From: Populus alba
Lineage: Eukaryota > Streptophyta > Magnoliopsida > Malpighiales > Salicaceae
Direction of reading: 5' to 3'
Length of the DNA stretch: 64,000 nucleotides
NCBI RefSeq assembly: GCF_005239225.2
Contig: NC_133301.1
Coordinates: 8,122,318 to 8,186,317 of the forward strand
Of this stretch, positions 45,396 to 58,035 are shown piece after piece. Made by a program: the position numbers and the translations under genes. Numbering within the stretch: the first letter of the stretch is position 1; each line of letters starts with the position of its first letter. Under the pieces are notes generated by a model. The model was given only the letters and a program-made list of their open reading frames with translations, was not told where the DNA came from and did no database searches.

Positions 45396-48300
45396 CTATG
45401 AAAACCCAAACTTGGATAAAATGGGAAGATTGTCCACCAGGAAATAATAGCAATTGTTGATGCTCACCTCAATGAAGTAAAACCAAGCTCGTCGCCAATA
45501 TGGATTTATGTATAGAACTGCACCTATCACCAGCAGCACCATGATGTATGCAACCCCAAAGGTCACATAGAAAACCTCCATATCCATGAAGTAACCATTA
45601 TCTTCATTGTTCGTTGAAGTTGGCGTTGGTGATGATGGCATAGCCGCACCACATATTTTGGGTAGCGGTTCTCCACAAAGAAAAGGGTTGTCCTTGTAAC
45701 AGCTCTCATCAAACGTGGCAAACTGTGCAACTCTTGCAGGAATCTTACCAGACAAATTATTGTGAGACACATCAAAAAATTCTAAAGAAAATAGTTCAGT
45801 AAGTCGAGGTGGGATTTCTCCATTCAATTTGTTGTAGGAAAGATCCAAGCTCTCTATTTCCTTTAAGCTTGAAAATGTTGGTGGAATTGGTCTAGTCAAG
45901 CTATTATGTGAAAGGTTCAAGACCTTGATCATGTTGAGGTTTCCAATTTCAGAAGGAATCTCTCCAGTGAAATTGTTGCATGAGAAATCAATTCCTTTGA
46001 AGTATTGGACAATGCTGCCTCTATAAGAAAGGGATACATTCTTCGTTATGGACTCGAAGGATTGTTGTGATGAGGATAGAGAATCATAGTAATTCTTTTT
46101 TAATGGGAGATTATGAGTAGATATCATCCAAGAGAGGATGTTACCAGAAAGGTGATTGTGAGAAAGATCAATCAAGGTTAATTGATCCAACCTGGATAAT
46201 TGAATTGGAATTTCAGCTTCAAGATTGTTATAACTCAAGAGTAGAAATCTCAAGTTAGATAGCTTGTCAATCCATTCTGGAATTCTACCAGTTAAATTAT
46301 TATAGGAAAGATCTAACACAAATATCTCATATGAGTTATAAAATGTTATTGCGATCGGTCCTTGCAACTTATTTCTAGACAAATAAACATATCTTAAATT
46401 TGAAGAAGTGTCGAATCTAGGTGGTAAATGACCAGAGAAACTGTTGTTGGATAGGTCTAACACATGCAACGAGCTAATGTTACCCAACGGGAAAGGAATG
46501 CTTCCATTGAAACCATTTTCAGACATAAATAAAACTTTTAACCCTGGCAAACGATCTCCGATTTCTAAAAGGATTTGGCCTTGGAAGTGATTCATAGATA
46601 TACTTAGGAATAATAAATTCACATGAGAATTCTTTGGCAACAAGAATGGACCTGAAAGAGAATAGTTGTCTAAATGAAGATATTGTAGGTATGTGTTGTT
46701 CTCAATCAACCAATTTGGAAACTCTCCTTTTATTTGGATGTTTGTAAGATCCAAATATTGTAGGCTGAACTGATCGTAAAAGAACTTGTGTAATGCTCCT
46801 GCACCTTGTCCAATACTTCTTAAATAGAGGGACTCTAACTGGAACTTTGGGCTCAGATTGTGATCATCTTCTTCTGCATATATTTCATTACCTGATCCAT
46901 CAAAATACTTGAGTTTTGAAAGGTTGTATAATGGGCTCAATGACATAGGGATCTTCAAGTGATTAGAAGAGAGATCTAGTCGTTGAAGGGAAGTCAAATT
47001 TGCCAGACACAGAGGCAAGAAACCACTGAGATCATTGTCATACATATACAGCTTTTGGAGATGATTTAAGTCACATAAGCCTGATCACATCATAATTTAG
47101 AAAAAAATAAAATAAAACTTTGAATTTCTAATGGAAAATATATAACCTAAAGAGAGTAAGATCCATCAACCTTACCTTGGGTTGTAGGTAAATGGCCATT
47201 TAGATTGCAATTCTGCAACCTTAAAGTTTTAAGAGAGGTCATCATTTTGATGGTTTGTAAGATGTTGTTATTAAGAGTATTGGAACTTAAATCCAAGTAT
47301 TCCAAGTTCTTGAGATTAAAGAAGCCTACCACAATCAAGAAATTATATTAACATAGAAGCAATTAAAATTATAAAGGAAATGAAAGACTAAGAGTCATCA
47401 ACCTTACCTTGGGTTGTAGGTATTCGGCCATCTAGTTTGCAGCTCCACAAAATTAAAGTTTTAAGAGAGGTCATCGTTTTGATGGCTTGGAAGAAGCTAT
47501 TATTGAGAGTATTGAAACTCAAATCCAAGTATTCCAAGTTCTTGAGATCAAGTAAGCCTGCCACAATCAATTAAACAAGAAATTATATTCCTATAGAAGG
47601 AATTAAGATTATAAATAATTACTTACTTATTAATCATGGCTAAAAAAACTAAAAACAGAAGTTAAGTGTTGAAATTGTACTGTTCATTTAAGAGAAGGAT
47701 TTTTTATACATCTAATATATTCTCCTCCTAAAAATAGCACTCTCTATATATACAGTTATCTTTTTATTAAAGAAATTATTGTTTTTTATGTTATCATTTT
47801 ATTTACATTACACTGAAATAGTGTTGAGAGAGAAAGAAGGGGGGAATTAAATTGAAATGTTATTTATATTAAATGGATGGTATAATTTTAAAATAATGAA
47901 GATTTTAATTGAGTTAATTTCAAAATTTGAGATTTAATTTGTCTCTCCAAGACTTGTTTAGTAGGTTGCTAAAACATAAAAGAGAAAATCTATACAAACA
48001 CCTAATTGTAGCTGGTATAGAGAGAAATAAAATGATCAATGATAAGTAATAGTGGAGTTGAAATTTATTAATTTACCTCCAAAAAGTACAGTGCCATTAA
48101 GTGCTCGCATTGATAGATTTTTTAGAGAAGACAGTGCTCCAAGGCTTTGAAGGGAGTGTTCATCTAGAGAACAATAATTCATATACAAACTTTCCAAAAA
48201 GCTTGAATTTTGCACCTCTGTTTGTTCAAAAGTAGCAAATTGAATTTTTGAATTAAACCCAAATATATAAACATCACTATATGTAAAATATATAACTTAC

Positions 48301-48885
48301 CGTCATCAAATATTCTTCCTCTAAAATCATTGTTTTCTAGGTGAAGTGTTGTGAGGTTTGGGAATGCTCGTAATGATTGCAGTAACTGGAAGCTACTTAC
48401 ATAGGTTGTGATATTATCCAGCCATAGAGTCCTCAAGTTGCTTGGACCTGCAAGTTAGTTAGGGAAGAAACAAGAATAATTAATATTATCTTCATGATGC
48501 TACCAGCCAGGTAGGTAATGTGAATTTGTTACTAATTACCTCTTGAGGCTACCAATTTGTTAATATTGTTGCCGTCCAGACCCAAGTACTCCGAGCTGCT
48601 CAGAGATTCTTGATATTTATATATAAAAAAATAAACTCATTAATTGTTTTTTTTGAAATTAAATTTAATAGATAATTGTGTTAATTAAATTTAATATTTA
48701 TAAAAATAATAGTATATAAAAAAACTAACCTTTCAAGTCTATTAACCCCTCCAGTCTATTATAATCTAAATATAGTGATTTAAGAGACGGAAGCCCCTCC
48801 ACAAATAATAGAATAATGTTATTAAAGTTATTATATTCCAAGTTAAGGGTCTCCAAATTGCTCAATTTTTGTAACTCATAACCAC
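45396..48885 (-). CDS. LRR receptor-like protein gene, right copy, open but without exon 1
   Basis: Seven exons: 48,885-48,730, 48,608-48,540, 48,447-48,301, 48,217-48,077, 47,557-47,408, 47,325-47,176 and 47,080-45,396. All junctions are GT-AG and all introns phase 1. Joined, they stay open for about 830 residues. The repeats are LRRs (for example LYMYDNDLSGFLPLCLANL), with an island, a C-terminal cap with FLCGEPLPKICG, a Ser/Thr/Pro and acidic linker, one helix (FGVAYIMVLLVIGAVLY) and a tail RRAWFYF...LSKFGFS. There is no kinase, so it would need a partner such as a SOBIR1/BAK1-type kinase (family knowledge). The signal peptide and N-cap exon is not found between 48,886 and 51,305. The nearest exon 1, at 57,905, is itself broken. 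Expression as a surface receptor is therefore doubtful. Confidence 0.85.
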
Positions 48886-51305
48886 CTGAATAAAATAAAT
48901 AAATAAATAAATAAATAAAGATTTTAGGTAAAGAATAAAAAATATATTATTGGTGTAATTTAATTATGATGGATTAAGAGTCATGTAATTGTTACAGTGA
49001 AGTAATAAAAAAATGGTTAAACTTGAACTCTTTTATTCTTAGCTTATCATCCTTTAATATAATGTAATATCGTTATATTACATTATAAAATAACAATAAA
49101 ATTTATTTTTAAAAAATCATACATTTAATTTTTCTAAATTTTTAAATTCAGTGTGAATACATCCCACAAGAAATTAAAAACAGTGCAATATTAGCCTTTC
49201 AAGAAATAGACTCTTCCACTCTTCCTCGGGAAAAACACGTTTATTATTGTCAGAGAGTGGGTATACTTCTTCTTTTATCCTTGAAGATTTGAATTGAAAA
49301 GAGGGTAAAAAATTTAATTTTTATAAATATACCATATTGAATTAGGGGTGATTATTTTTTATTCGATTTGATTTTTACCTATAAAAATAACCAAACTAAT
49401 TTTAAAAAAAAAAAACCGAAACCGGTTCAAACCAACCGGTTTTGATTCGGTTCAGTTATTTTAGAATAAAATTGAAACCCAACAAACTGATTTTAGTTCG
49501 GTTTAATTTTGATTCAGTTCAGTTATTTTAGAATAAAATTGAAACCCAACAAACTGATTTCAGTTCGGTTTAATTTTGATTCGGTTTAAATTTGTCGCTC
49601 GCCTCTATATTGGATGTTGATAATTGTTTACAATATATTTACATTCAATATAAACAATTCATCAATGACCAAGGAGGCATTGGTTAGCTAAAATATTGAA
49701 AATACTTACTTTACTTTCTTTTTTTTGTTCCTATATATTAGTTGAAATTTTATGATGTCCGTTAATCCTTTTAACAGTCAAGTTATTAATATCCTATAAA
49801 TTCTCAATCCTCAAACCGATTTAAAACAAATCACTTCATGTGAGTCACAGTTCATGATCAATTCCTTAAAACCTATAAATAAGATTGATTAATCAAATTG
49901 TATAAAGGAAAATAATGTCATTATTCTTAAAAACAATTAAAATAATAATAACATTGACACGTTGACGAATTTAACTCCCATGTTAACATTTTAAGTAACA
50001 ATGAGCTATGAAGGATCAAATAGAAAATCTAAGGGCTATCACAATAATAATATGTGAGTAACATGTTAATAAATATTAATCTGTGGAGGTGAACCCTTTT
50101 TTATTGATAAAAGAAAAAGTAATGCTGCAAATCCCTATCTCTTGACTGCGTTAAAAAAATAGACGATAATAATGTTTGATTTTGCCAAAATTCAGGCATG
50201 ATTTTCTACACGCGATTTCTGTAAAGAGAGCAGCGAGGGCTTGAATTTTTCCTTCCTTTATGACTATTACGGGTTAATCAATCTAACACGGGTTGGTTTG
50301 AATTTTTTTTAATATATTTTTTTAATTTTATCATTTAATATTGAGCTATTAAGTTTATAAATTTTTTATTTTTATGTCTTTCCTTTCTATAGGGTTATCA
50401 TATGTTACATATTTGTTAAATTAATCTAATGTGGCTCGAGTTTTTTTTTCTTATCATAATCTCATGTCATGGATGGTGGGTTAGTAAAGTGAACTCGAGT
50501 TAACTTATGTTTTTTTTTTCTTTCATACTTTATTTTTTATTTTTTCCTTTCAATTTTATTCTTAGAAATCCGCTTTGTTGGGACTTGAGTTTTTTTTTTT
50601 TGTCTTTTTTTTTTTGTTATCTTGAATTGCAGATAAATCAAGTTAACTCAAGTTCATTCTGGTTGTCATTGTTTAATTTTTTTTATATTAGAAAAAAATT
50701 GGTTTCATAAATTATCTCAAATAAAATAAATAATAATCAAAATAACTTGTTTATTAAATAATGAGGAATATGAACTGTAAAATAACTTATTAATATTCTT
50801 TTTCAAGTTTATTAAAATAATAAGGAACAAATCTTACAAATTAAAAAGTTGAAAGAAAATGAAATTAAAAAAAAAAATCTAATTTCATAAATTATCTTAA
50901 ATAAAATAAAGGAGAGTTAGAAAATATCCAGACATTTATATACAATGTATAATTTTTATAATAATTTCATGTGATAATAACATGAAGGATTTTTTTCAAT
51001 CTAATAAAAACAATTTATTTATTTATCAAAAAATTATTATGCATTTAATATTTGCAATATGTATTTTGAAAATATACCACATGAAATGTTTAAATATTTG
51101 CAACATGTATTTTGAATTTAATATTAATAGTTATATCTTCCTAACACAAGTTTACTTTAGTCAATAAAAACTGGTACACCTTTTGTTTTTTCATCTCTCC
51201 CCCTCCCTCTTCTTCTTTCGGCTTTGTCATTCTTTCTTTCTCTTTCTATCTCCCATCTCTCAATCCATCAAAAAATCATAATACATAGCAATTATATTTA
51301 GTTAA
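48886..51305. other. Upstream DNA of the right RLP, no exon 1 found
   Basis: Mirror of 11,620-14,092. It contains the AACCGA/CCGGTT-rich segment at 49,410-49,590 and polypyrimidine tracts at 51,195-51,260. No signal peptide or LRR cap sequence was seen in any frame. Confidence 0.55.
49438..49590. repeat. 67-bp tandem duplication in an AACCGA-rich segment
   Basis: A unit containing GGTTCAGTTATTTTAGAATA and CCCAACAAACTGATTT occurs twice with a 67-bp period. The left arm (13,440-13,560) has one copy, so the duplication is private to the right arm. Confidence 0.85.
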
Positions 51306-51469
51306 TTTAATTTAAGGGAAAAATTTTAATTTATTTTTAGTTAATTTTTTACTTTTAAAAAAACATGATAAGTATTTTTTTTCTTAACACCACTGGTCGC
51401 TTCTTTGAATATACATTAGTGTTGATGAATGAAAATTTAAGTGGACGGAATTTTAGGATTTCTAGAATT

Positions 51470-51600
51470 TGAGGACCCATGCCGTGGAAGAAACTGCATG
51501 ATGGAAATGTTTTCTCAAACCCAACTTATGGAAAAAATGCATGATGCCACCATCCAACGGACCCATCTCGTGGAAAAAAGAAGCAGCACGGCAGTGTACT
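51470..51600. repeat. Degenerate minisatellite block, RLP upstream family
   Basis: Units with GGAAAAAATGCATGATG and CCATCCAACGGACCCATCT, then GTGGAAAAAAGAAGCAGC. It resembles the reverse complement of 6,700-6,775. It lies upstream of the headless RLP and downstream of the next one. Confidence 0.7.
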
Positions 51601-51939
51601 CGACAGGGCTTTATTCTTCAACCTCTCGTATAATACAGAAGAACCAGTGATTACTTCTTTGAATACACGTTATTGTTGATGAATGAGAATTTAAGTGGAT
51701 AGAATTTTAGGATTTCTAGAAAAGATTAATTATCTCAAATTTTGTCATATTTTCTGTTTTTATTTTTATTAATTTGGCTTTTCTTTCCTACTTTTTAATA
51801 TTTTTTGGATGAGAATGAAATATTTTATATAAACTTTATAAACAACACTGAGATTGATTCATTATTCTGTGTTACTATTTCTTATATAAGTGGATGAAGC
51901 ATGAAAATTATAGAAGGCGATTGTTACAAACTAAACTCT

Positions 51940-52210
51940 GAAGATGAAATTGAGAAATCTCAAGGAGCAAACTAAAAATTTAACAAATTCTAACCAAGTC
52001 GTTTCAGAAGCCATGAAAGAAGATAAAAACAATGGAATCACATCAACATCACTAGCATTATAACCCTTTCAAAAATTTAACAAAATAATGGAATCACATC
52101 AACTATAATTTCAAGATGCAATTGAGAAATCTGAAGGAGCAAACTAAGAATCTACCAAAATCTGACCAAGTCGTTTCACAGGTGGCTTCAAGATAAAATA
52201 AAAGGAATCA
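51940..52210. repeat. 172-bp imperfect tandem repeat
   Basis: GATGAAATTGAGAAATCT at 51,943 and GATGCAATTGAGAAATCT at 52,115 begin two copies. GGAATCACATCAAC occurs three times across the region. No protein is recognised. Confidence 0.7.
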
Positions 52211-52949
52211 CATCAACATCAGTAGTGGTTTTAATTAATTCCCACAAACCCTCTTGGACCCATTAAAGAAATAATGAACAATGACCGGCAATTTCATCAA
52301 TCATGCTTGACTGATAAAGCCCAAAAATTAGAACCTTGACCTTAATGCGGGAATGACCAGTGATCACTTCTGGGATTGACCAAACTGGGAGGATCGGCTA
52401 AATTTTACAACATGCTTAATGCGGCACTGGATATTTTATTTCCGGATATCATATGTAATTGCTGTTACGTAGACCCTTCTGGGACAGTTACTGGCATCTA
52501 AAGTACTTTTTGTTGAGTTGAAAGGTTTTCTTGATGCGTGTGAGAAGTTAAGGTGTGGATCTTCTTAACTCTCCAATTGCTCACAAGCTTATATACAAAC
52601 AGTGAAATAAATTTGAATTGATATTTGTGTTGTAATGTATTCCCTTTGATATTAAATATTTTTGGATATGTGTTATATACATATTTTTGGATATGTATTC
52701 CCGTAAAAATCAAGTAATAATGTAATGTACAACAAGGTATGAAGATGATGAGAAGTAAAACTCGTGAAATTGAAAAGCCCTCATTATATAAAAACCCACA
52801 AAACTGATTCGAACTAAAATACTTGCTGAATTAACCAATGAAGAAATTTACTTATTATATCATACAGAAGCTAATAAGAAAAACAAAATACAAATCAAAA
52901 TTAATACAACATCACTAGCGTTCTTAAAACTAGAATACACAACAAAACA

Positions 52950-53045
52950 ACAAGTCTTAGTACCATCAAGGCTATGAAAATCTAAACTTAGATAAACACC
53001 AAGTCTTAGTACCATTAGGGCTATGAAAATCCAAAATTGGATAAA
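52950..53045 (-). repeat. 49-bp duplication at the RLP stop codon
   Basis: CAAGTCTTAGTACCATCAAGG at 52,951 and its variant at 53,000 duplicate the end of the coding region and first 3' UTR bases of the third RLP. Confidence 0.75.
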
Positions 53046-56000
53046 ATGGAAAGATTGTCCATAAGAAAATAATAGCAATTGTTGATGCTCACCTCAATAA
53101 AGTGAAACCAAGCTCGTCGCCAATATGGATTTATCTATAGAACATCACCTATCACCAACAGCACCATGATGTATGCAACCCCGAAGCTCACATAGAAAAC
53201 CTCTATATCCATGAATCAACCATTATCTTCATTGTTCGTTGAAGTTGGCGTTGGTGATGGTGGCATAGCCGCACCACATATTTTGGGTAGCGGTTCTCCA
53301 CAAAGAAAAGGGTTGTCCCTGTAGCAGCTCTCCTCAAACGTGGCAAACTGTGCAACTCTTGCAGGAGTCTTGTCAGACAGATTATTGTGAGCCACACTGA
53401 AAAATTCTAGAGAAAATAGTTCAACAAGTCGAGGTGGGATTTCTCCATCCAGTTTGTTGTAGGAAAGATCCAAGCTCTCTATTTCCTTTAAATTTGAAAA
53501 TGTTGGTGGAATTGGTCCAATCAAACTATTGTGTGAAAGGTTCAATGCCTTGATCTTATTGAGGTTTCCAATTTCAGAAGGAATCTCTCCTGTGAAATTG
53601 TTGCATGAGAAATCAATTCCTGTTAAGTAGCGGATAATGCTTCATTTATAAGGAAGGGATACATTCTTTGTTGTAAACTCGAAAGATTGTTGTGATGAGA
53701 ACATAGAATCATGGGAATTGTATTGAAGAGGGAAAGGATGAATAGATATCATCCAAGAGAAGATGTTACCAAAAAGATAATTGTGAGATAGATCAATCAC
53801 GGTTAATTGGTCCAACCTGCATAATCGAATTGAGATTTCACCTTCAAGATTGTTATAACTCAAGAGTAGAAATCTCAAGTTAGATAGCCTATCAATCCAT
53901 TCTAGAATTCTACCAGTTAAATCATTATGAGAAAGATCTAATGCAAATATCTCAACGGAGTCATAAAATGTCATTGCGATCGGTCCTTGAAACTTATTTC
54001 TAGACAAATAAACAACTTTTAATTTTAAAGAAGTGCCGAATCTAGGTGGTAAAGGACTAGATAAATTGTTCCTTGATAGGTCCAAGAATTCAAGAGAAGA
54101 CATATTCCTAATCCATCCAGGGATCTGCCCTTGCAAACTGTTGTTGGATAGGTCTAACTCGTACATCAAGCTCATGTTACCTAATGAGGAAGGAATGCTT
54201 CCATTGAAACCATTATCAGACATCAATAAAACTTCTAACCCTGGAAAATAAGCTCCAATTTCTGAAGGGATTTGTCCTTGGAAGTGATTCATTAATATAC
54301 TTAGGAATGACAAATTCACATGGGAACTCTTTAGCAACAAGAATGGACCTGAAAGAGAACAGTTTTCTAAATAAAGATGTTTGAGGTATGTGTTGTTCTC
54401 AATCAACCAATTTGGAAACTCTCCCTTTATTTGGATGTTTGCAAGATCCATATATTGCAGGTTGAACTGATGGTAAAGGAACTTGAGAAATGCTCTTACA
54501 TTTTGTCCACCACTACTAAAAAAGAGAGACTCTAACTGGAACTTTGGGCTCAGATTGTGATCATCTTCTTCTGCGTATATGTCATTACGTGAACCATCAA
54601 AATACTTGAGTTTTGAAAGGTTGTATAATGGGCTCAATGACATAGGGATCTTCAAGTGATTGGAAAAGAGATCTAGTTTTTGAAGGGAAGTCAAATTTGC
54701 CAAACACGGAGGCAAGAAACCATTGAGATCATTGCCATATATATACAGCTCTTGGAGATGATTTAAGTCACATAAGCCTTATCACATTAAAATTTAGAAA
54801 AATAGAACTTTGAGTTTCTAATGGAAAATATATAATCAAGAGAGAGTAAGAGTCATCAACCTTACTTTGGGCTATAGGTAATTGGCCACTTAGACTGCAA
54901 TTCTCCAACCATAAAGTTTTAAGAGAGGTCATTGTTCCGATGGCTTGGAAGATGTTATTGAGAGTGTTGGAGCTCAAATCCAAGTATTCCAACTTCTTAG
55001 GATTAAGTAAGCCTGCCGCAGTCAATTAAACAAGAAATTATATTAACATAGAAGGAATTAAGATTAGAAATAATTAATTACTTATTAATCATGGCTAAAA
55101 AAACAAAAAATATCTGTTAAGTGTAGAGATTGTATTGTTCAATGAACAGAAGGATTTTTATATGCCTAACCCAAAAAAAATAAAAAATACACCATTTTTA
55201 ATTTATTCTCCTCCAAAAAAATACCACTCTCTATGCATGAAGTTGCTAGTCCAGTGATAGGCATCACATGGTTCTAGTCAATTATTGGTTGAGTAGTGTA
55301 TTTTTTTATGCCTTTTTTCTTATGTTTTTTTGAGTTTTGTTTTTATTTAATTGACTCATAATTAGTTTCTTTTTTTTTTAATTTTCCAGATTAATATTAA
55401 AAAATAAAGGCTATACAAATAAAAGTTCAAGTTCAAGTTTAAAATATTATAATTTAATCCACCTATATCACGCTATTATTTTTTCCATAATTGTTTTTTA
55501 GAAAAAGCATATTTTGTTGAAATGTAAGGAAACTATAAGTGAAACTATCAAAACTGATATTCTTAATTCCATATTTTTTTTTAGAAAATGCTTTATTGAC
55601 GAGATGTTTCTTTTGGTAGAATTCAAGATAGTCTTAATTCAGGCCAGTTAAATATTTTATCAGCTAAGGAAAATGGGTTATATATTCTTTATCTATATTA
55701 AATTGATATTCTTTAGAGAAAATAAATTTCTTCAAAGCATTAATGAGTGTTATTAACATTCTTTCTTAATTCTTTCTTTTTCTATAGATTGATAAGACTT
55801 GGACCGTTCTCTCTCTCTAGATTGCTTTTTGTATGTCATAGTAAATTTAGAAAATAATATTCTTTATTTTATAATTTCATATTTTGTAATCTGTCATTTT
55901 CAAGATATTTAAAGCACTCAAATTGTCTTTTTTTTTTAATGGTTTTGAGAATAATAATATCTTATAATATCAATCTATCAATGTAAATTATTTTGATTGG

Positions 56001-57905
56001 TCCACATATAAAAAGATTAAAAACAAACGTCATTGTTAATTTATTCTCCTTCTAAAAATAGCACTTACTTTTTCATTAAAGAAATTATTGTTTTTTATAT
56101 AATCATTGGGTTTACATTACACTGAAATGATACCAAGAGAGGACCAAAATAAAATTGAAATATTGTTAATATTAAATGGATGGTAGACTTTTAGAATAAT
56201 AAAGATTTCAATTGAGTTAATTTATAAACTTCAGATTTAATTGTCTCTCCAAGACTTATTTAGTGGGTTGCTAAAACATAAAAGATGAATTCTATATAAA
56301 CAAATCTAATTGGTGCGAGCATTAAAAAAAACACAGAACGATTAATTTACCTCTAGAAGGTACAGTGCTGCTGAGAGAATATAATGATAGATTTTTTAGA
56401 GAAAGCAGTGCTCCAAGACTTTGAAGGGAGTGTTCATCTAGAGAACACCGGTCTAGATCTAAATTTTCCAATGATCTTAACTTTTGCAACTCTATTTGTT
56501 CAAAAGTAGCAGATTGAATTTTTGAATTAATCCCAAATATATAAACATTACTATATGTAAAATATATAACTTACTGTCATCTAATATTCTTCCTCTAAAA
56601 TCATTGTCTTTCAGGTGAAGTGTCGTGAGGTTTGGGAATGCTTGTAATGATTGAAGTAACTGGAAACTACTTTCATAGGTTGTGATATTTTCTAGCCATA
56701 GAGTCCTCAAGTTGCTTGGACCTGCAAGTTAGTTAAGGAAGAAACGTATGATTAATATTGTATGGATACTATCTTCATGATGCTACTAGTCAGGTAGGTA
56801 ATGTGCATGTGTTACTAATTACCTTTTGAGGCTACCAATTTGTTAATATTGTTTGCCGCCCAAACTCAATGCCTCCAAGTTGCTAGAGATTCTTGATATT
56901 TATAAAAGTAATAGTTAATTAATTCACTACATCACATAAATTTTGTTTTTTTAATTGAATTTAATAGAGAAAAGATAAATATTTAAAAAAAAACCTTTCA
57001 AATCTATTATCCCCTCCAGTCTATTATAACCTAAATATAGTGTTTTAAGAAATGAAAACTCCTTCACATATAATAAAATACTATTATCGAAGCGATTAGA
57101 TTTCAAGTCAAGGAATTCCAAATTGCTCAATCTTGATAACTCATAACCACCTATATAAAAAATAAATAAATTATGACTTCATGTAAGGAAAAAAAAAAGA
57201 TATTATTGGAGTAATTTAATTATGATCGATGAAGAGGCATGTAATTGTTCTAGTGACTCCATGTAAAGAGGTTGAGGCGGTGAAAATGAAAGTAAGAGAA
57301 GTCATGATTAAATTACATGATTATAATAATATTGATAATGTAATAATATATGTTGTGGTGGTGTGATTATATTAATAATGTAAGGAAATAAACAACACCT
57401 TATTGCTAAATATTTTCTTCGATGAATTACTTACTTTGGAAAACCAAAATTAATGATAGTAATTAAACAACACCTTATTTGATTAATTCTAAAAAGACAA
57501 AACTAATATAAATATTTTGTAATACTTAAGAGAGCAAACCTTTCTTCTCAACCCAACCAGCTATGCGATTACCGTACAAGTCGAGAACGTTGAGTTGTTG
57601 GAAAGGAAGGAACAAGGAGGCATTCAAGTACCAATCTCCCAGTTCCCAATCCCTTACGCCGTCAAGATAGAGTTTGGTGACTCGACTTGTACTGCTGTTG
57701 CACACAATACCTTCTCAGTCACAGCAGGTGACGTCAGCTTCTCTCCAGGAGGGAAGGGAGGTGCCATTGGGATAGTTAAGAGAATCAGAGAATCTTTGAG
57801 GTGCAACAGAGCGATCCTTTCTTCCTCCAAGCAACCAAGAGCCACCCATCCTTGCAGCGAAACCATTATCACTAACACCGTCAACACCTGAAGGAACAGC
57901 CCCAT
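53021..57905 (-). pseudogene. LRR receptor-like protein gene, third copy, disrupted
   Basis: Exons: 57,905-57,541, 57,151-56,995, 56,891-56,823, 56,721-56,575, 56,491-56,351, 55,012-54,866 and 54,777-53,021. Exon 1 is the only full one in the window: a signal peptide (MGLFLQVLTVLVIMVSLQGW), the N-cap LGCLEEERIALLHLKDSL, then the first LRR (LYLDGVRDWELGDWYLNASL). Lesions: an 8-bp tandem duplication GATTCTCT in exon 1 that shifts the frame; TGG to TGA just after DVTCCD; offset 1-nt deletion and insertion in exon 3 with a stop between; stops at 53,642-53,644, 53,216-53,218 and in the transmembrane segment. The exon equivalent to 47,325-47,176 is absent. That loss is neutral for the frame because introns are phase 1. 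A 1.3-kb intron separates exons 5 and 6. The gene is a tandem paralog of 45,396-48,885, including 3' flank similarity (52,570-52,680 versus 45,080-45,180). Confidence 0.9.
55013..56350. other. Enlarged intron of the third RLP
   Basis: AT-rich, with no coding content recognised. It is about twice as long as the equivalent intron of the other copies (47,558-48,076), suggesting an insertion between about 55,180 and 56,040 whose ends I could not define. Confidence 0.5.
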
Positions 57906-57984
57906 CTTAATATATATCAACTATTACAATATTAATTGTTGCAAATGGCAGCGAGGAGGTTAAGGCTTTTATAGAGGACTTCAA

Positions 57985-58035
57985 GGACCCATGCCGTGCA
58001 AAAAACTGCATGATGGCAACGGACACATCCCCTTG
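57985..58035. repeat. Single minisatellite unit just upstream of RLP exon 1
   Basis: GGACCCATGCCGTGCAAAAAACTGCATGATGGC-like unit, split here for length: GGACCCATGCCGTG then AAAACTGCATGATGG. It lies 80-130 bases upstream of the exon-1 ATG, which ties the family to RLP promoters. Confidence 0.65.
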
